34,455 nt of DNA from an uncultured bacterium (lineage in GTDB: Bacteria > Bacillota > Clostridia > Oscillospirales > Acutalibacteraceae). Location: positions 1-34,455 of the forward strand of contig CAMFFI010000001.1 of assembly GCA_945949625.1 (NCBI GenBank). The letters are read 5' to 3'. The notes under the pieces were generated by a model that saw only the letters and a program-made list of their open reading frames with translations, was not told the origin of the DNA and did not search any database. A program made the position numbers and the translations under genes. Of the stretch, positions 16,341 through 24,206 are shown piece after piece. Position 1 is the first letter of the stretch, and every line of letters starts with the position of its first letter.

Positions 16341-18212
16341 TCACTTTTTGTATCTGCCGCTTTCAACATATTCAAGGGAAAAAGCGTATAAGCCGAAAGC
16401 TTTGTCTATTTCGTCGCATACAACGCGAAATCCTGCTTTGTCCACCTTTTTTATCTTTATTTTCGCTGTAACGGTTTTGTGCTCCGCGTTAGCGTGCCAA
16501 GTGAAATTACTCCAACTGATGGCAGACCACTGAAAGAACCCAAGCTTTGAACCCCATTCCTTCAATGTAGTCCACACGCCGTTCTTTTTGTATTCCAAGC
16601 GAAGCTTGTTTTGCGGAAAAGGCGCTGCTTGTATTGCCGCCGTCCTTATGGTTTTGTTCCGCCAAAAAAGGTTTCCGTCCATATCCGGAATCGTCCAGTA
16701 TGCCACTATTGCTTTGTTTCCGTCCTCGGAATAATCGTGATATACTCCGGGTATAAATTTGCATATATTGCCCTTTTCGTCGCCGAAACAGAGGTTTCCG
16801 CTTCCGTCCTCCCACAAAATCCGCGCGTTTATTCCTGTCCAAAGATAACATTCGTACTGATATGAGGAATACGGTTCGCCTCTTGAATAGCTTTTTTGGC
16901 TTGTATCAAGTAAATACAGCCTGTCTCCCTGGGCAATCACATAGTATTTCTGCCATCTTGCCGCTTCGCATTCTGCAATGCCGCCTTTTTCTTTCAGCGC
17001 TTCGTTTATGTAATAGCTTCGGTTCTGCGTATACATTGCGCCGTCCACCGTTGCCGCTGTAACGGCGTATACGCCGCGTTCAGTCAGAAATAAAGGCTCT
17101 GTTTCCATATACACAAAACTTCTCGGAGAGACGGCTTCTTCGCCTTGCAGAACATCCGTAACCGGAAATGTTTCTCGTTTATCTTCCGTCAGGGAATACT
17201 TGCGCATTATAATGCTTCTTCCGTCGTCCGCAGGTGCAATGTGCGTTGCCAAAAGCCCTTTTACAACGCTGTAACCGATAATGCGGTTGTTTTCGTTGCC
17301 TATGGCGGAATAGTTAAGGTCAGGAAAATATTCCGGCTTGTCCGCCATAGAAAAATAGTCGGTGTTTTTGCCGCTTCCGGAAACAAAAAGCCTGTTTTGA
17401 GTTCCTGCGGAGTTGTACGCAATAGCCTTATTGCAAAGGTTTATTCTGTCCGGGTAATCTCCCCAGTCTCTTGAAGCTGTAATATAAACATTATCTTCTC
17501 CGGTCAAAGGTGTTTTTCCCGGTGCGACAGTAAAAGTTATAATTCCGGTTTCGCGGTTTACAGAAAAATCCGTGCCCTCTTTCTTTTCGTCAAAGCCGCC
17601 GTTTTGGTTCAGCACGAGCACCGTAACCGGGTTATTGTCAAGGTTTGCAAACGAAAGCTGAAACTGCGTTGCCGCTGCAAGTGCTTCCGTAACGGTGAAT
17701 CTTTCCGTCCACTTTCGCCCGATAAGGTTTACATCTTCAAACGCAGTTCCGCCCGCCATTATGTTTTCCGCAATCGGATTGCGTGAAATAGTCACCGTGG
17801 GCACATACGCATCGTAGCTTATGGGGTAAATATCGTTTCCGTCACATTTCAAAGCACATAAGCCATCGAAAATATATAGATTTGTGCCGATTATCTGCCC
17901 AACGGATTTTTCATCATTTCCGCCCGCCCAACACTGTGTGCCGTCTATATAAAATTTCGTCCCCGCGTGAATAATTTCGTGTCCGTCAAGTTCCCACCGT
18001 CCGTTTATTCTCCCGGGGTATTTAGTCACAAGCCCGAAACCGTTTCGCTTTATCGGTTTGCCCAGCAAATCCGCAATCATATTCGGTGCGTCTGGGCTTC
18101 GGGAATTGTCGATGCTTGAAGGGGCGGACGAAAGGTCAACCCCTCTGAAAGCGTCAACAAGAAATACGTTTTTTCTTATGGTCGGGGCATCCCCGAAATC
18201 TATTTGTTTCAT
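16341..18212 (-). CDS. Packaged-DNA stabilisation/tail hub protein (P22 gp10-like)
   Basis: 623 aa. The N-terminus (NVFLVDAFRGVDLSSAPSSI) is followed by RSPDAPNMIADLLGKPIKRN, a pattern seen in gp10-like stabilisation proteins of short-tailed phages and their gut relatives. The body is beta-strand rich and reads like a propeller: NRLFVSGSGKNTDYFSMADK near 280, TERGVYAVTAATVDGA near 379, KYYVIAQGDRLYLLDTSQKS near 419. The C-terminal ~100 residues look like a beta-sandwich. Such proteins close the DNA channel below the portal and carry the fibres. The assignment to gp10-like is by pattern only. Confidence 0.65.
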   Translation of the reverse strand: MKQIDFGDAPTIRKNVFLVDAFRGVDLSSAPSSIDNSRSPDAPNMIADLLGKPIKRNGFGLVTKYPGRINGRWELDGHEIIHAGTKFYIDGTQCWAGGNDEKSVGQIIGTNLYIFDGLCALKCDGNDIYPISYDAYVPTVTISRNPIAENIMAGGTAFEDVNLIGRKWTERFTVTEALAAATQFQLSFANLDNNPVTVLVLNQNGGFDEKKEGTDFSVNRETGIITFTVAPGKTPLTGEDNVYITASRDWGDYPDRINLCNKAIAYNSAGTQNRLFVSGSGKNTDYFSMADKPEYFPDLNYSAIGNENNRIIGYSVVKGLLATHIAPADDGRSIIMRKYSLTEDKRETFPVTDVLQGEEAVSPRSFVYMETEPLFLTERGVYAVTAATVDGAMYTQNRSYYINEALKEKGGIAECEAARWQKYYVIAQGDRLYLLDTSQKSYSRGEPYSSYQYECYLWTGINARILWEDGSGNLCFGDEKGNICKFIPGVYHDYSEDGNKAIVAYWTIPDMDGNLFWRNKTIRTAAIQAAPFPQNKLRLEYKKNGVWTTLKEWGSKLGFFQWSAISWSNFTWHANAEHKTVTAKIKIKKVDKAGFRVVCDEIDKAFGLYAFSLEYVESGRYKK

Positions 18213-18228
18213 AACTGCCCCGCTTTCT

Positions 18229-19035
18229 TTACTTTCTCATTCGTGCGAGTTCCTTATCGTACTTTGCCTGCGCTTCCATAATGGCAAGCTTCATTCTCAT
18301 ATCAGCCATCTGCTGCGCAAGGTTCTGTTCGTTGCTGTTTACGCTGGTGTTATAGGTCTTCAAAAGGTCTGCAAGCTTCGCGTTTGCGTCCTGATAAAGG
18401 GCGTTTCTGTTGTTCTGATACTGGTTTCTGTTTCCTGCAAGGGTGCTTTCCGCAGCACCGCCGTTAATTCCTTGCGCCGCCATCTGCACAGGAAGTGCCT
18501 TGTCCGCCATCATTCTTGCTATATAAAGTTCACGAAGCTGATTTTCAATGTTTGCGTTAAGCTCCGCTTTTCCGGAATTATATACGTCAAGTGCGTTTTT
18601 GTTTGCAAGGTCGGTTGCATCTCTCAACTTTTGCTGCACTGAATCCACCATGGAAGGCTGCACGGCGGGGTTTGCTACTCCGGGCAGTGTTCCTGTTCCT
18701 CCGGCACTTCCGCCGCTTCCCCAACTTACGGAAGACGAACCTTTAACGGAAACGCCGGGTGCAATATCGGTGAAGCTGCCTCCCGAACCTCCAGAACCGC
18801 CACCAGAAGGTGGATTTTTTGCAGGAGGAACAGCAGGAGGATTATAGCCCGGGTTTTTATCTGGGCTAATTTCAGAATTATTATCTATTGCTGCTTTTGG
18901 AAAAGTAAGACGCGGAGCATAAATGCCATAATTTCTAACATAGTCAATAGGTCTTGTTCCCTGTGAAGCAGTTGTTCTTTTAAGAATGGAAGAAAGATAT
19001 GCGTTAGGAGCATTCTGTGTATTATTTATAGCCAA
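18229..19035 (-). CDS. Ala/Gln-rich helical structural protein
   Basis: 268 aa from a TTG at 19035, exactly 6 nt after GGAGGG; an earlier TTG at 19056 and ATG at 19050 overlap that binding site and are less likely. The N-terminal ~85 residues are Pro/Gly/Ser-rich (GGGSGGSGGS). The C-terminal ~150 residues are a long amphipathic helix with many Asn, Gln and Ala (NRNQYQNNRNALYQDANAKL). Gly linkers plus an Ala/Gln helix are common in ejected or internal virion proteins and tail needle/adaptor proteins. It follows the capsid gene after a terminator, so probably accumulates at a lower level. Confidence 0.6.
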   Translation of the reverse strand: MAINNTQNAPNAYLSSILKRTTASQGTRPIDYVRNYGIYAPRLTFPKAAIDNNSEISPDKNPGYNPPAVPPAKNPPSGGGSGGSGGSFTDIAPGVSVKGSSSVSWGSGGSAGGTGTLPGVANPAVQPSMVDSVQQKLRDATDLANKNALDVYNSGKAELNANIENQLRELYIARMMADKALPVQMAAQGINGGAAESTLAGNRNQYQNNRNALYQDANAKLADLLKTYNTSVNSNEQNLAQQMADMRMKLAIMEAQAKYDKELARMRK

Positions 19036-19060
19036 TATTTTCCCTCCCATATACAAAATA

Positions 19061-19082
19061 AAGGGGGCATAAAGCCCCCAAT
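19061..19082 (-). terminator. Terminator behind the capsid gene
   Basis: GGGGGC / GCCCCC stem (19063-19079) with a TTTAT loop on the minus strand, followed by TTTATTTT. It lies immediately after the capsid stop and before the next gene's binding site. Partial read-through here would lower expression of the tail genes relative to the capsid. Confidence 0.8.
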
Positions 19083-19083
19083 A

Positions 19084-20163
19084 TTATGCAACAGTTCTTT
19101 CTGTGTCGGTTGCAACAGCAGAAGTAAACAGAGCGTCATCAAGCGCAACCGCTTTTGCGGTGGTCTTGCCGGAAGGCAGGGTAATAGTTCCGCCGCTTGT
19201 GGTTCTAATTACGTTTTTGCTAAATCTCGGGTCGCTTCCGTCGAGAGTAACAAGAACCTCGGTTGCTCCGGTAGAGGTTACTGTAAGAGTACTGCTGGAA
19301 AAACCGAAAGTAGGTGTCGCCTGTTGAGTAGAAGCGGCAACAGCAGCATAAACGCCGTCAACCTTTGCGCCGATAACAAATGCGTCGTAAAGGAATCTGC
19401 CCTCAAGAAGCGAACCGTTAATTCCGGGCGGGTCGGAATGAAGCTTCATATCGTTTATCTTTTTCGGCTGAACAATGGCTTCTTTTGCCGCAATAAGGAA
19501 ATAGCACTGTGAAGTGCCTTTCTTCAAATACTCATCAGGAACGGGAATAACCTGTGCTCCCATAAAAGTACCGAGAGAGCCTCTCACAAGTGCTTTTGTT
19601 CCAAGCGCGTCAATGCCGATAAACTGTTTAGAAATACGAAGCATTCCGAAATAAGTCCATCCGATAAAGACGGTTCTGTTTTCTGCCGGCACGTTCTTGT
19701 TGCTCATATATACCATACCGTCAGAAAGTTTTTCAACAATGGTTTCGGTGGTAGGCGCTGCGGCAAGAGCATCAATTTTGCCGGCATAGTCGATATATCT
19801 GCCAAGGGCATATTTATCCATTTCAGGAACAACCTTAAATTTCATTTCGCCGCGAAGAATCTTTCCGGCTGCCTTGGCCATTTTCTGTTCTTTGTTGTTG
19901 CCTTTATCAATGGTCATTGTAAATGCACGGTCGCGGGTAATTTCCATATGGTTAACGGTGTCCTGAAGTTCTTTAGGAGTACCGTATCTCGACATACCCT
20001 CACGCTGATAATCGGTAAGGTCCTGATATACGGGGGAATAGACGTTTATTGCTCTAACGCCGTCCCAGTTATAGTCTTTGTTTGTTGCTCCGTCTACTAC
20101 TGAAGCAAGGGCAAAGCCCTCTGCAAGCTGCTGTTCATATTTTTCTGCAAGATTTATTGCCAT
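19084..20163 (-). CDS. Major capsid protein with C-terminal Ig-like extension
   Basis: 359 aa. Residues 1-270 match a class of Clostridia phage capsid proteins: MAINLAEKYEQQLAEGFALA at the start, WDGVRAINVYSP near 33, and the conserved RDRAFTMTIDKG near 77. VVPEMDKYALG and late strands GTFMGAQVIPVPDEYL then follow. The last ~85 residues are a separate beta domain with TLDGSDPRFSKN near 309, the pattern of chitobiase/hexosaminidase C-terminal-type or Ig-like modules. It probably sits on the shell surface and may bind cell or mucus glycans. Scaffold gene precedes and a terminator follows. The HK97-type fold is expected, not shown. Confidence 0.82.
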   Translation of the reverse strand: MAINLAEKYEQQLAEGFALASVVDGATNKDYNWDGVRAINVYSPVYQDLTDYQREGMSRYGTPKELQDTVNHMEITRDRAFTMTIDKGNNKEQKMAKAAGKILRGEMKFKVVPEMDKYALGRYIDYAGKIDALAAAPTTETIVEKLSDGMVYMSNKNVPAENRTVFIGWTYFGMLRISKQFIGIDALGTKALVRGSLGTFMGAQVIPVPDEYLKKGTSQCYFLIAAKEAIVQPKKINDMKLHSDPPGINGSLLEGRFLYDAFVIGAKVDGVYAAVAASTQQATPTFGFSSSTLTVTSTGATEVLVTLDGSDPRFSKNVIRTTSGGTITLPSGKTTAKAVALDDALFTSAVATDTERTVA

Positions 20164-20180
20164 TTTTCATTTTCCTTTCT

Positions 20181-21032
20181 TTATTCGCCGAAGAACCCGG
20201 AAAGGAAGTTGTCATCGTTGCCGGAAGCCGAATCTTTTGAGCTTCCCATTGATGAATAATAATTTGTCTGTTTTTGTTTAAGTTCCGTGTTCTCCGAAGT
20301 AAGTTCGTTTATCTGTTTTTGATTTTTGTTATAAAGTTCATAGGCGAATGTAGGGTCTGTTCCGGCTCCTATCATCGCCGCCACTTCTTCAGGAAATTCC
20401 TTAACATCGGGGTATTTTTCGTGAAAAGCTCTATAAGGGGCAAGCTCTTTTTCTCTGTCCTGCTCTTCCTGTTTTTTCTTGCTTTCCTCGTTTTCCTTTG
20501 CGGCTTTATAATTCGCAAGTTCGCTGTTTTCAACGTTCTTCTGTGCGATTATTTCAACCGCTTCGTCCGAAAGTTCGGGATATTCCTTTCTCACTTTGTC
20601 AATCTCGTGCCGCAGACTGATTTGACCTATGGACTGCTCAAGAAATTTAGAATATTCTTCGGGCGTCTTTCCGTTAAGTTCGGCAAGCTTTGCAATCTGC
20701 TTGTGAAGCGGTGTGTTATTTACCGCATGGTCATAATTAAGACCTTTTTGAATTGTGGTAATAACGTCATCCTCTTTAATTCCAAGCCTTTCAGCAAGAC
20801 TTTTTACCTCTCCTTCCGGAATCGGGTATTCTTTTCCGAGAAATTTTACCGGAAGCATGGTTTCTGCTTCTTTTTCTTCATTTACTTCGGAATTTACTTC
20901 TTCTTTGTTTTCGCCTTCGTCCGAATTATCTTCGTTGCTTGAATCTTCGTTTTCAGTATCAGTCTGAAAGTCGTTTTCTTCAAAAATATCAAAGCTGGTT
21001 TCCTCTTCGGTATTTACCATGGTTTCTGGCAT
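20181..21032 (-). CDS. Scaffolding protein
   Basis: 283 aa. Very acidic N-terminus (residues 1-58, mostly Glu, Asp, Asn, Ser), a middle LAERLGIKEDDVITTIQKGL segment and a long Glu/Lys/Gln helix (about 165-200). The C-terminus is helical (INELTSENTELKQKQ) and ends in FLSGFFGE. This acidic, helical, Gln/Glu-rich makeup directly before the capsid gene is typical of phage scaffolds, which direct shell assembly and leave before DNA packing. The ATG follows AAAGGAGG at a spacing of about 10. No protease motif is seen. Confidence 0.78.
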   Translation of the reverse strand: MPETMVNTEEETSFDIFEENDFQTDTENEDSSNEDNSDEGENKEEVNSEVNEEKEAETMLPVKFLGKEYPIPEGEVKSLAERLGIKEDDVITTIQKGLNYDHAVNNTPLHKQIAKLAELNGKTPEEYSKFLEQSIGQISLRHEIDKVRKEYPELSDEAVEIIAQKNVENSELANYKAAKENEESKKKQEEQDREKELAPYRAFHEKYPDVKEFPEEVAAMIGAGTDPTFAYELYNKNQKQINELTSENTELKQKQTNYYSSMGSSKDSASGNDDNFLSGFFGE

Positions 21033-21056
21033 ATTGAAAAATCCTCCTTTAAATAT

Positions 21057-21080
21057 AAAAAGCGGGCATAACCCGCTCTT
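21057..21080 (-). terminator. Terminator between terminase and scaffold genes
   Basis: AGCGGG / CCCGCT stem (21061-21077) with a short loop, followed on the minus strand by TTTTTATATTT. It separates the packaging genes from the capsid genes, so scaffold and capsid may rely on read-through or on their own promoter. Confidence 0.75.
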
Positions 21081-21086
21081 TTTCGT

Positions 21087-21248
21087 TTATTCTGTTTTAA
21101 GTTCGTGCAAAACTTCTTTTTTTTCGCCTTTGTTTTGGCATTTCGGGTTGTGACAGCTCATTTCCTGCACAATAAAAAACTTTTCTCCGTTTTTTCGGTA
21201 AAAGCTTCTGTCAATCATCATTTCACAATTACATTTTTCACAGCGCAT
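21087..21248 (-). CDS. 53-aa zinc-ribbon-like protein after large terminase
   Basis: The ATG at 21248 is preceded by GGAGGTTAAA, whose first bases are the last codons of the large terminase gene. The peptide starts MRCEKCNCEMMIDRSFYRKN and has cysteines at 3, 6, 8, 32 and 37 (CxxCxC ... CHNPKC), a probable zinc knuckle. It ends with KKEVLHELKTE. Small zinc proteins at this site are seen in other phages without known function. The overlap of the binding site and the clean frame support it as real. Confidence 0.75.
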   Translation of the reverse strand: MRCEKCNCEMMIDRSFYRKNGEKFFIVQEMSCHNPKCQNKGEKKEVLHELKTE

Positions 21249-21249
21249 T

Positions 21250-22578
21250 TTAACCTCCATAGCTTAAAAAGCTTTCAAGTTCGCTTCCAAACTCTTCTTC
21301 ATCTTCGTTTTTCTCTGAAAGAAGAGGAATCTTCCTTCCTGTGCAAAAATATCTTATCGCGTCAAGACTGTGCGTAATATCATGCGGTTCTTTTGCCATA
21401 TCGTCCGGGTCTGTTTCATCAAACTGCGCAAGCGGAATATCGTGTATGAGGTTCTTGCAGTTTTCAAATATCCGAAGTCCCGCTACTTTGTTACCCATTT
21501 CGTCAAATCCGGGATGCAGGTGCTCCTTCATATCAATCCAACCGGTGTGCCTGTCCGCTTTTGCCCTCGAAAGATATATTCCGAAGTCAGAAAATATCTC
21601 CGCAACGCTGCGCCCGGTGTCGTTTCTTCTGCTCCACATATCCGGCGGTGCAAAATAAATCAGCGTTTCCGGGTCGTCAACGCTTTTAAGGTATTTAGCC
21701 GCTTCCGAAACTACCATATTCGGCTTATGTATTTCTTTATATACATATTCTCTGCCGTTTTGGTCTACGGCAATCCAATATGCCGCAAACATATCAAGTC
21801 CGTAGTCCATTGTGCAATATCTCTGCCAATCCGGCGGAATGACAAACGGCTTAATAACGTGTATATTGCGGTCAAATTCGGTGAAGAACTGCCCGGCGTA
21901 AACATCCCAGTCTCCGTCAAGCCACGCTCTGCGCAAATCCTCCGGCAAAGATTTAAGCTGGTCGATGTAATCCGGCTGCGCTTCCATCAGCGCGTAGTTG
22001 TCCTGCGCCTTTGCAGGAATAAAAGTGTAATCCTCCGGGTTCTCGTTCGGGTAAAAAAGCCTGTCAATAAACAGTCTCTTTACCCAGTTGTGACCGGGGC
22101 CTCCCGGGTTCGCCGTAAGATATGTTCTTTTCGGAAAATCATTTACGCCTCGAACAACGGCTTTCAGAGTGTTGAACTGATATTCGGTAAGCTGCGTCGC
22201 TTCGTCTATAAACAAAACATCGTATTCCTGCCCTTGGTACTGCAAAACATCACTGTCCGTTGCACAATATCCTGCAACGATAATACTCTGTTTTCCTTGG
22301 TTTTCGTTGAAATAGAATGTCTTGTTTCGCTCTTTGTATTTGGCAATTCCGTTCAGTTCCTCTTTAAGAGGCGTTATGTGGTTAGTCTCAAGCTCCGGAA
22401 AGGTTCGCCGAATTATAAGCATCTTTATCCCCGGATAGTTAATACCTAAAAGCATGGCTTTCTTTCTTACCGCCCAGCTCTTTCCTCCGCCTCTCGCTCC
22501 GCCGTAAAGAACATACCGACAATCAGATAAAAAAAAGAGCTTCTGACGGTCGTTCGGCTTAATCGAAATGTTAATCAT
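21250..22578 (-). CDS. terL: Terminase large subunit
   Basis: 442 aa. The ATPase half has Walker A GGARGGGKS (26-34) and Walker B VLFIDEA with catalytic pair D125-E126, then a coupling motif LTANPGGPGHNW near 155. The nuclease half begins near 240 with MDYGLDMFAAYWIAVDQNGR and has a late acidic position in HDITHSLDAIRYF near 401. It pumps DNA into the capsid through the portal using ATP and cuts it. Length is typical. The 4-nt overlap with the small subunit (22575-22578) gives coupled translation. Confidence 0.95.
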   Translation of the reverse strand: MINISIKPNDRQKLFFLSDCRYVLYGGARGGGKSWAVRKKAMLLGINYPGIKMLIIRRTFPELETNHITPLKEELNGIAKYKERNKTFYFNENQGKQSIIVAGYCATDSDVLQYQGQEYDVLFIDEATQLTEYQFNTLKAVVRGVNDFPKRTYLTANPGGPGHNWVKRLFIDRLFYPNENPEDYTFIPAKAQDNYALMEAQPDYIDQLKSLPEDLRRAWLDGDWDVYAGQFFTEFDRNIHVIKPFVIPPDWQRYCTMDYGLDMFAAYWIAVDQNGREYVYKEIHKPNMVVSEAAKYLKSVDDPETLIYFAPPDMWSRRNDTGRSVAEIFSDFGIYLSRAKADRHTGWIDMKEHLHPGFDEMGNKVAGLRIFENCKNLIHDIPLAQFDETDPDDMAKEPHDITHSLDAIRYFCTGRKIPLLSEKNEDEEEFGSELESFLSYGG

Positions 22579-22946
22579 CTCGAATAGTCATCTCCGTCTT
22601 TGCTCTCAATCGTAATGTGAATGCTGCTGTTTTCGTCCCCAATCGGCTGATTCGGCTTTCCTATCGCTCGGTCAAGAATGTTTATAATCGCGTCGTAGTT
22701 GTTCTTGTTGCCGTCCTGTTGCATCACTCGCACCAGCTTCTCCGCAGCTTCTACGGCGGCACTCTTGATTATCTTCTTCGCGTCACGGCGCTCCTGCCGC
22801 TCCTCTTCGGTCAGCGGAGGTCTGCCTTTCGGGTTTCCGCTCTGACCCGGCTTGAACCAGTAAGGATTAAGCCATTCCTTCGCTCCCTCGCTTCTCCTGT
22901 CGTGAAGCTCCTGCTTCTCCGCCGCTGTCATTTTCTTTCTGGTCAA
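22575..22946 (-). CDS. Terminase small subunit-like protein (DUF5681-type start)
   Basis: 123 aa. Residues about 30-44 read FKPGQSGNPKGRPP, the signature of the DUF5681-type DNA-binding start of phage packaging proteins. A basic helix with EERQERRDAKKIIKSAA follows. Small terminase subunits recognise phage DNA and hand it to the large one. The start is a TTG 9 nt after AAGGAG. The alternative ATG at 22931 has no good site. The tRNA-like sequences lie immediately upstream, a common neighbourhood in Clostridia phages. Confidence 0.75.
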   Translation of the reverse strand: MTRKKMTAAEKQELHDRRSEGAKEWLNPYWFKPGQSGNPKGRPPLTEEERQERRDAKKIIKSAAVEAAEKLVRVMQQDGNKNNYDAIINILDRAIGKPNQPIGDENSSIHITIESKDGDDYSR

Positions 22947-22976
22947 TGCTCATTTCTCCTTTCTTTTTATTTCTTG

Positions 22977-23049
22977 TAGGGCGCGCAGGACTTGAACCTG
23001 CCCTCTCCATTCGCCCCATGTTGGCGCCCCGGGTGTCGAACCCTCGCCC
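22977..23049 (-). tRNA. tRNA-like sequence B, overlapping A
   Basis: The 3' part is convincing on the minus strand: T-arm GCAGG-TTCAAGT-CCTGC (all five pairs) followed by GCGCCCT, a discriminator A and CA. A 5' strand GGGGCGA at about 23050 pairs with six of seven positions, but the anticodon region does not fold canonically: CAT sits in the loop but position 33 is not T. The body overlaps tRNA-like sequence A by 28 nt, so both cannot be normal tRNAs from one transcript. The 5' boundary is uncertain. Confidence 0.35.
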
Positions 23050-23093
23050 CTTCCGCTTATCATTCGGCTGTGCTTCCGTTACACCATGGCGCC
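23022..23093 (-). tRNA. tRNA-like sequence A, degenerate
   Basis: On the minus strand this 72-nt stretch starts GGCGCCATGGTGTAACGGAA, the typical start of an acceptor stem plus D-arm (GTGT / GCAC pairs, GG in the loop). It contains a GGTTCGA T-loop and ends GGGCGCCA, which pairs with the 5' strand at six of seven positions. The anticodon stem (GCCGA / GCGGA) forms only three pairs and the T-stem only three. It may be a decayed tRNA or a tRNA-like element. An anticodon is not assigned. Confidence 0.35.
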
Positions 23094-23617
23094 AGTATTC
23101 ACTTGTTCGGAATCTCAAATAACTGCCTAAAATCACCGTTTTGCAAGCTATTTTCATCAAATCTTGCAATCTTTTTTATATATCCCCGAGTTTTTTGACA
23201 CCCACCCCCTCTATTCTGCATAATTCTTTATTCATCACTTGCATTTTACTACTGTTATTGTATTTTACTTTAGCGTACTAAAGCATTCAAATTCCTGATT
23301 TTTGTCAGAGTAGATATATAGATACCTTTTTGGAGCCGCCCCCCTTTGGAGGGGCTACCCTACCACCCCCCACCCCCCATATACGCCTTGTACCTGCGCG
23401 CCTGAAACAAGAGCAAGAGAGTATTGCCAATGTGCCGAAATGCCGTGTGTGTGTGATGATGAATATATTTAAGAGCTTGTAAAAGAACTGATAACTGTCA
23501 CAAGTAACAGGTTTCGCGTACAGTAGCGGCGGGGCAAAATGCAGGGTGCAGGGTGGACGTGGTACAATGGGCTTGCCCGATGAGGGAGAACGAAAAAACA
23601 CAAAGGAGAATAAAAAG
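23094..23617. other. Divergent 524-nt control region, no gene seen
   Basis: Between the leftward terminase operon and the rightward island I see no coding region. It holds a plus-strand promoter candidate (23195-23224), a C/G-rich stretch (about 23329-23380) with poly-C runs and a possible GGGGCT/AGCC hairpin, and GT repeats near 23447. It must also contain the leftward start for the tRNA-like/terminase transcript, which I cannot place. Confidence 0.5.
23195..23224 (+). promoter_or_regulatory. Promoter candidate for the plus-strand island
   Basis: TTGACA at 23195-23200, an 18-nt spacer and CATAAT at 23219-23224: a perfect -35 box and a -10 box with five of six consensus positions. Transcription would run rightward with a leader of nearly 390 nt before the first gene. 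Confidence 0.6.
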
Positions 23618-23620
23618 ATG
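23579..23620 (+). repeat. Leader repeat, copy 1
   Basis: This 42-nt leader including the ATG (starting gatgagggagaac and ending with an aaggag-type binding site) recurs almost unchanged at 23877-23919, where it leads the next gene. It marks duplicated expression cassettes in the island. Confidence 0.8.
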
Positions 23621-23878
23621 ATACACAAAATAGACAACACAATCGAAGAGAAATACATTGAATTGGCAAACAAGCGCGTGGCGGATATACACGCGGGAAT
23701 GCTCCACGTTGGCTTATATGGCATACTCGGATGCAAAACCATAGACGACTACGCAAACGAGCTCGGCGACGCCGTATATAACGATAAGAATGTAGCGCCC
23801 GAGTTTAGTGGTTGGTACCGCGAAATGATAATCTCGAATGCGATACGTCACGCGCTTGAAGATATTTTTCCCGCCTGA
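23618..23878 (+). CDS. Island gene 1, unknown 86-aa protein
   Basis: Starts at the ATG 9 nt after GGAG in the repeated leader. The product is mixed helical, acidic, with LANKRVADIHAGMLHVGLYG near residue 17 and SNAIRHALEDIFPA at the end. No motif is recognised. First gene of a rightward transcript opposite in direction to every other gene in the window. Its stop codon lies inside the second leader repeat. Confidence 0.7.
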   Translation: MIHKIDNTIEEKYIELANKRVADIHAGMLHVGLYGILGCKTIDDYANELGDAVYNDKNVAPEFSGWYREMIISNAIRHALEDIFPA

Positions 23879-23919
23879 TGAGGGAGAACAACAAAAACAC
23901 AAAGGAGAACAAAGACATG
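23877..23919 (+). repeat. Leader repeat, copy 2
   Basis: Matches copy 1 at nearly every position over 42-43 nt, including the start codon of the following gene. It overlaps the stop of gene 1. It also shares GCCTGATGA(G/T)GG with the start of the hammerhead core at 24224, but lacks the rest of that structure. Confidence 0.8.
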
Positions 23920-24198
23920 AAATTTATCATGAAATTAAAAAATCACCCGTATGCACAGTGCTCAGTTCGCGTATTACTTGACGGCTCTATCGTTTTTACA
24001 AGCTATAAAACAGATGTTATTTATATTGATAAAGATGGATGGCTCTACGTCAGCGGATTATATTCCTATACGACAAAAAGGCAAATAGGCTATTTTCTCA
24101 AAGAATACGTCCCTTGTTTGAGTTTTCAAGATATAAAAAGCCTTTATTGCAGTAACCGTGTTTTAAATATTCATACGGCTGAAGTTAAAATTGCTTAA
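23917..24198 (+). CDS. Island gene 2, DUF8033-like small protein
   Basis: 93 aa. Beta-rich, with FTSYKTDVIYIDKDGWLYVS near 28 and a YTTKRQIGYFL segment near 52. A strand, Y-S-x-T-T-x-R-x-I-x-x-F-L arrangement occurs in small proteins of Clostridia phages and mobile elements, which I recall as DUF8033-like; the family name is from memory. It uses the repeated leader with AAGGAGAAC as its binding site. Function unknown. The hammerhead ribozyme candidate begins 9 nt after its stop. Confidence 0.7.
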   Translation: MKFIMKLKNHPYAQCSVRVLLDGSIVFTSYKTDVIYIDKDGWLYVSGLYSYTTKRQIGYFLKEYVPCLSFQDIKSLYCSNRVLNIHTAEVKIA

Positions 24199-24206
24199 TT
24201 TATAAA

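Noticed and set aside
20274..22449. Plus-strand open frames opposite the scaffold and large terminase genes (20274-20942, 21370-22449), and one opposite the portal gene (11002-12039).
   Set aside because: Shadow frames of well-supported minus-strand genes with no start signals of their own.
23305..23756. Minus-strand Cys/Phe-rich open frames opposite the start of the plus-strand island.
   Set aside because: They are antisense to gene 1 with its strong leader, and pass through poly-C and GT repeats.
23877..23919. CTGATGA at the leader repeat copy 2 as a second hammerhead.
   Set aside because: There is no GAAA, no stem II or stem III and no cleavage triplet nearby; the shared GCCTGATGA is part of a stop codon context.
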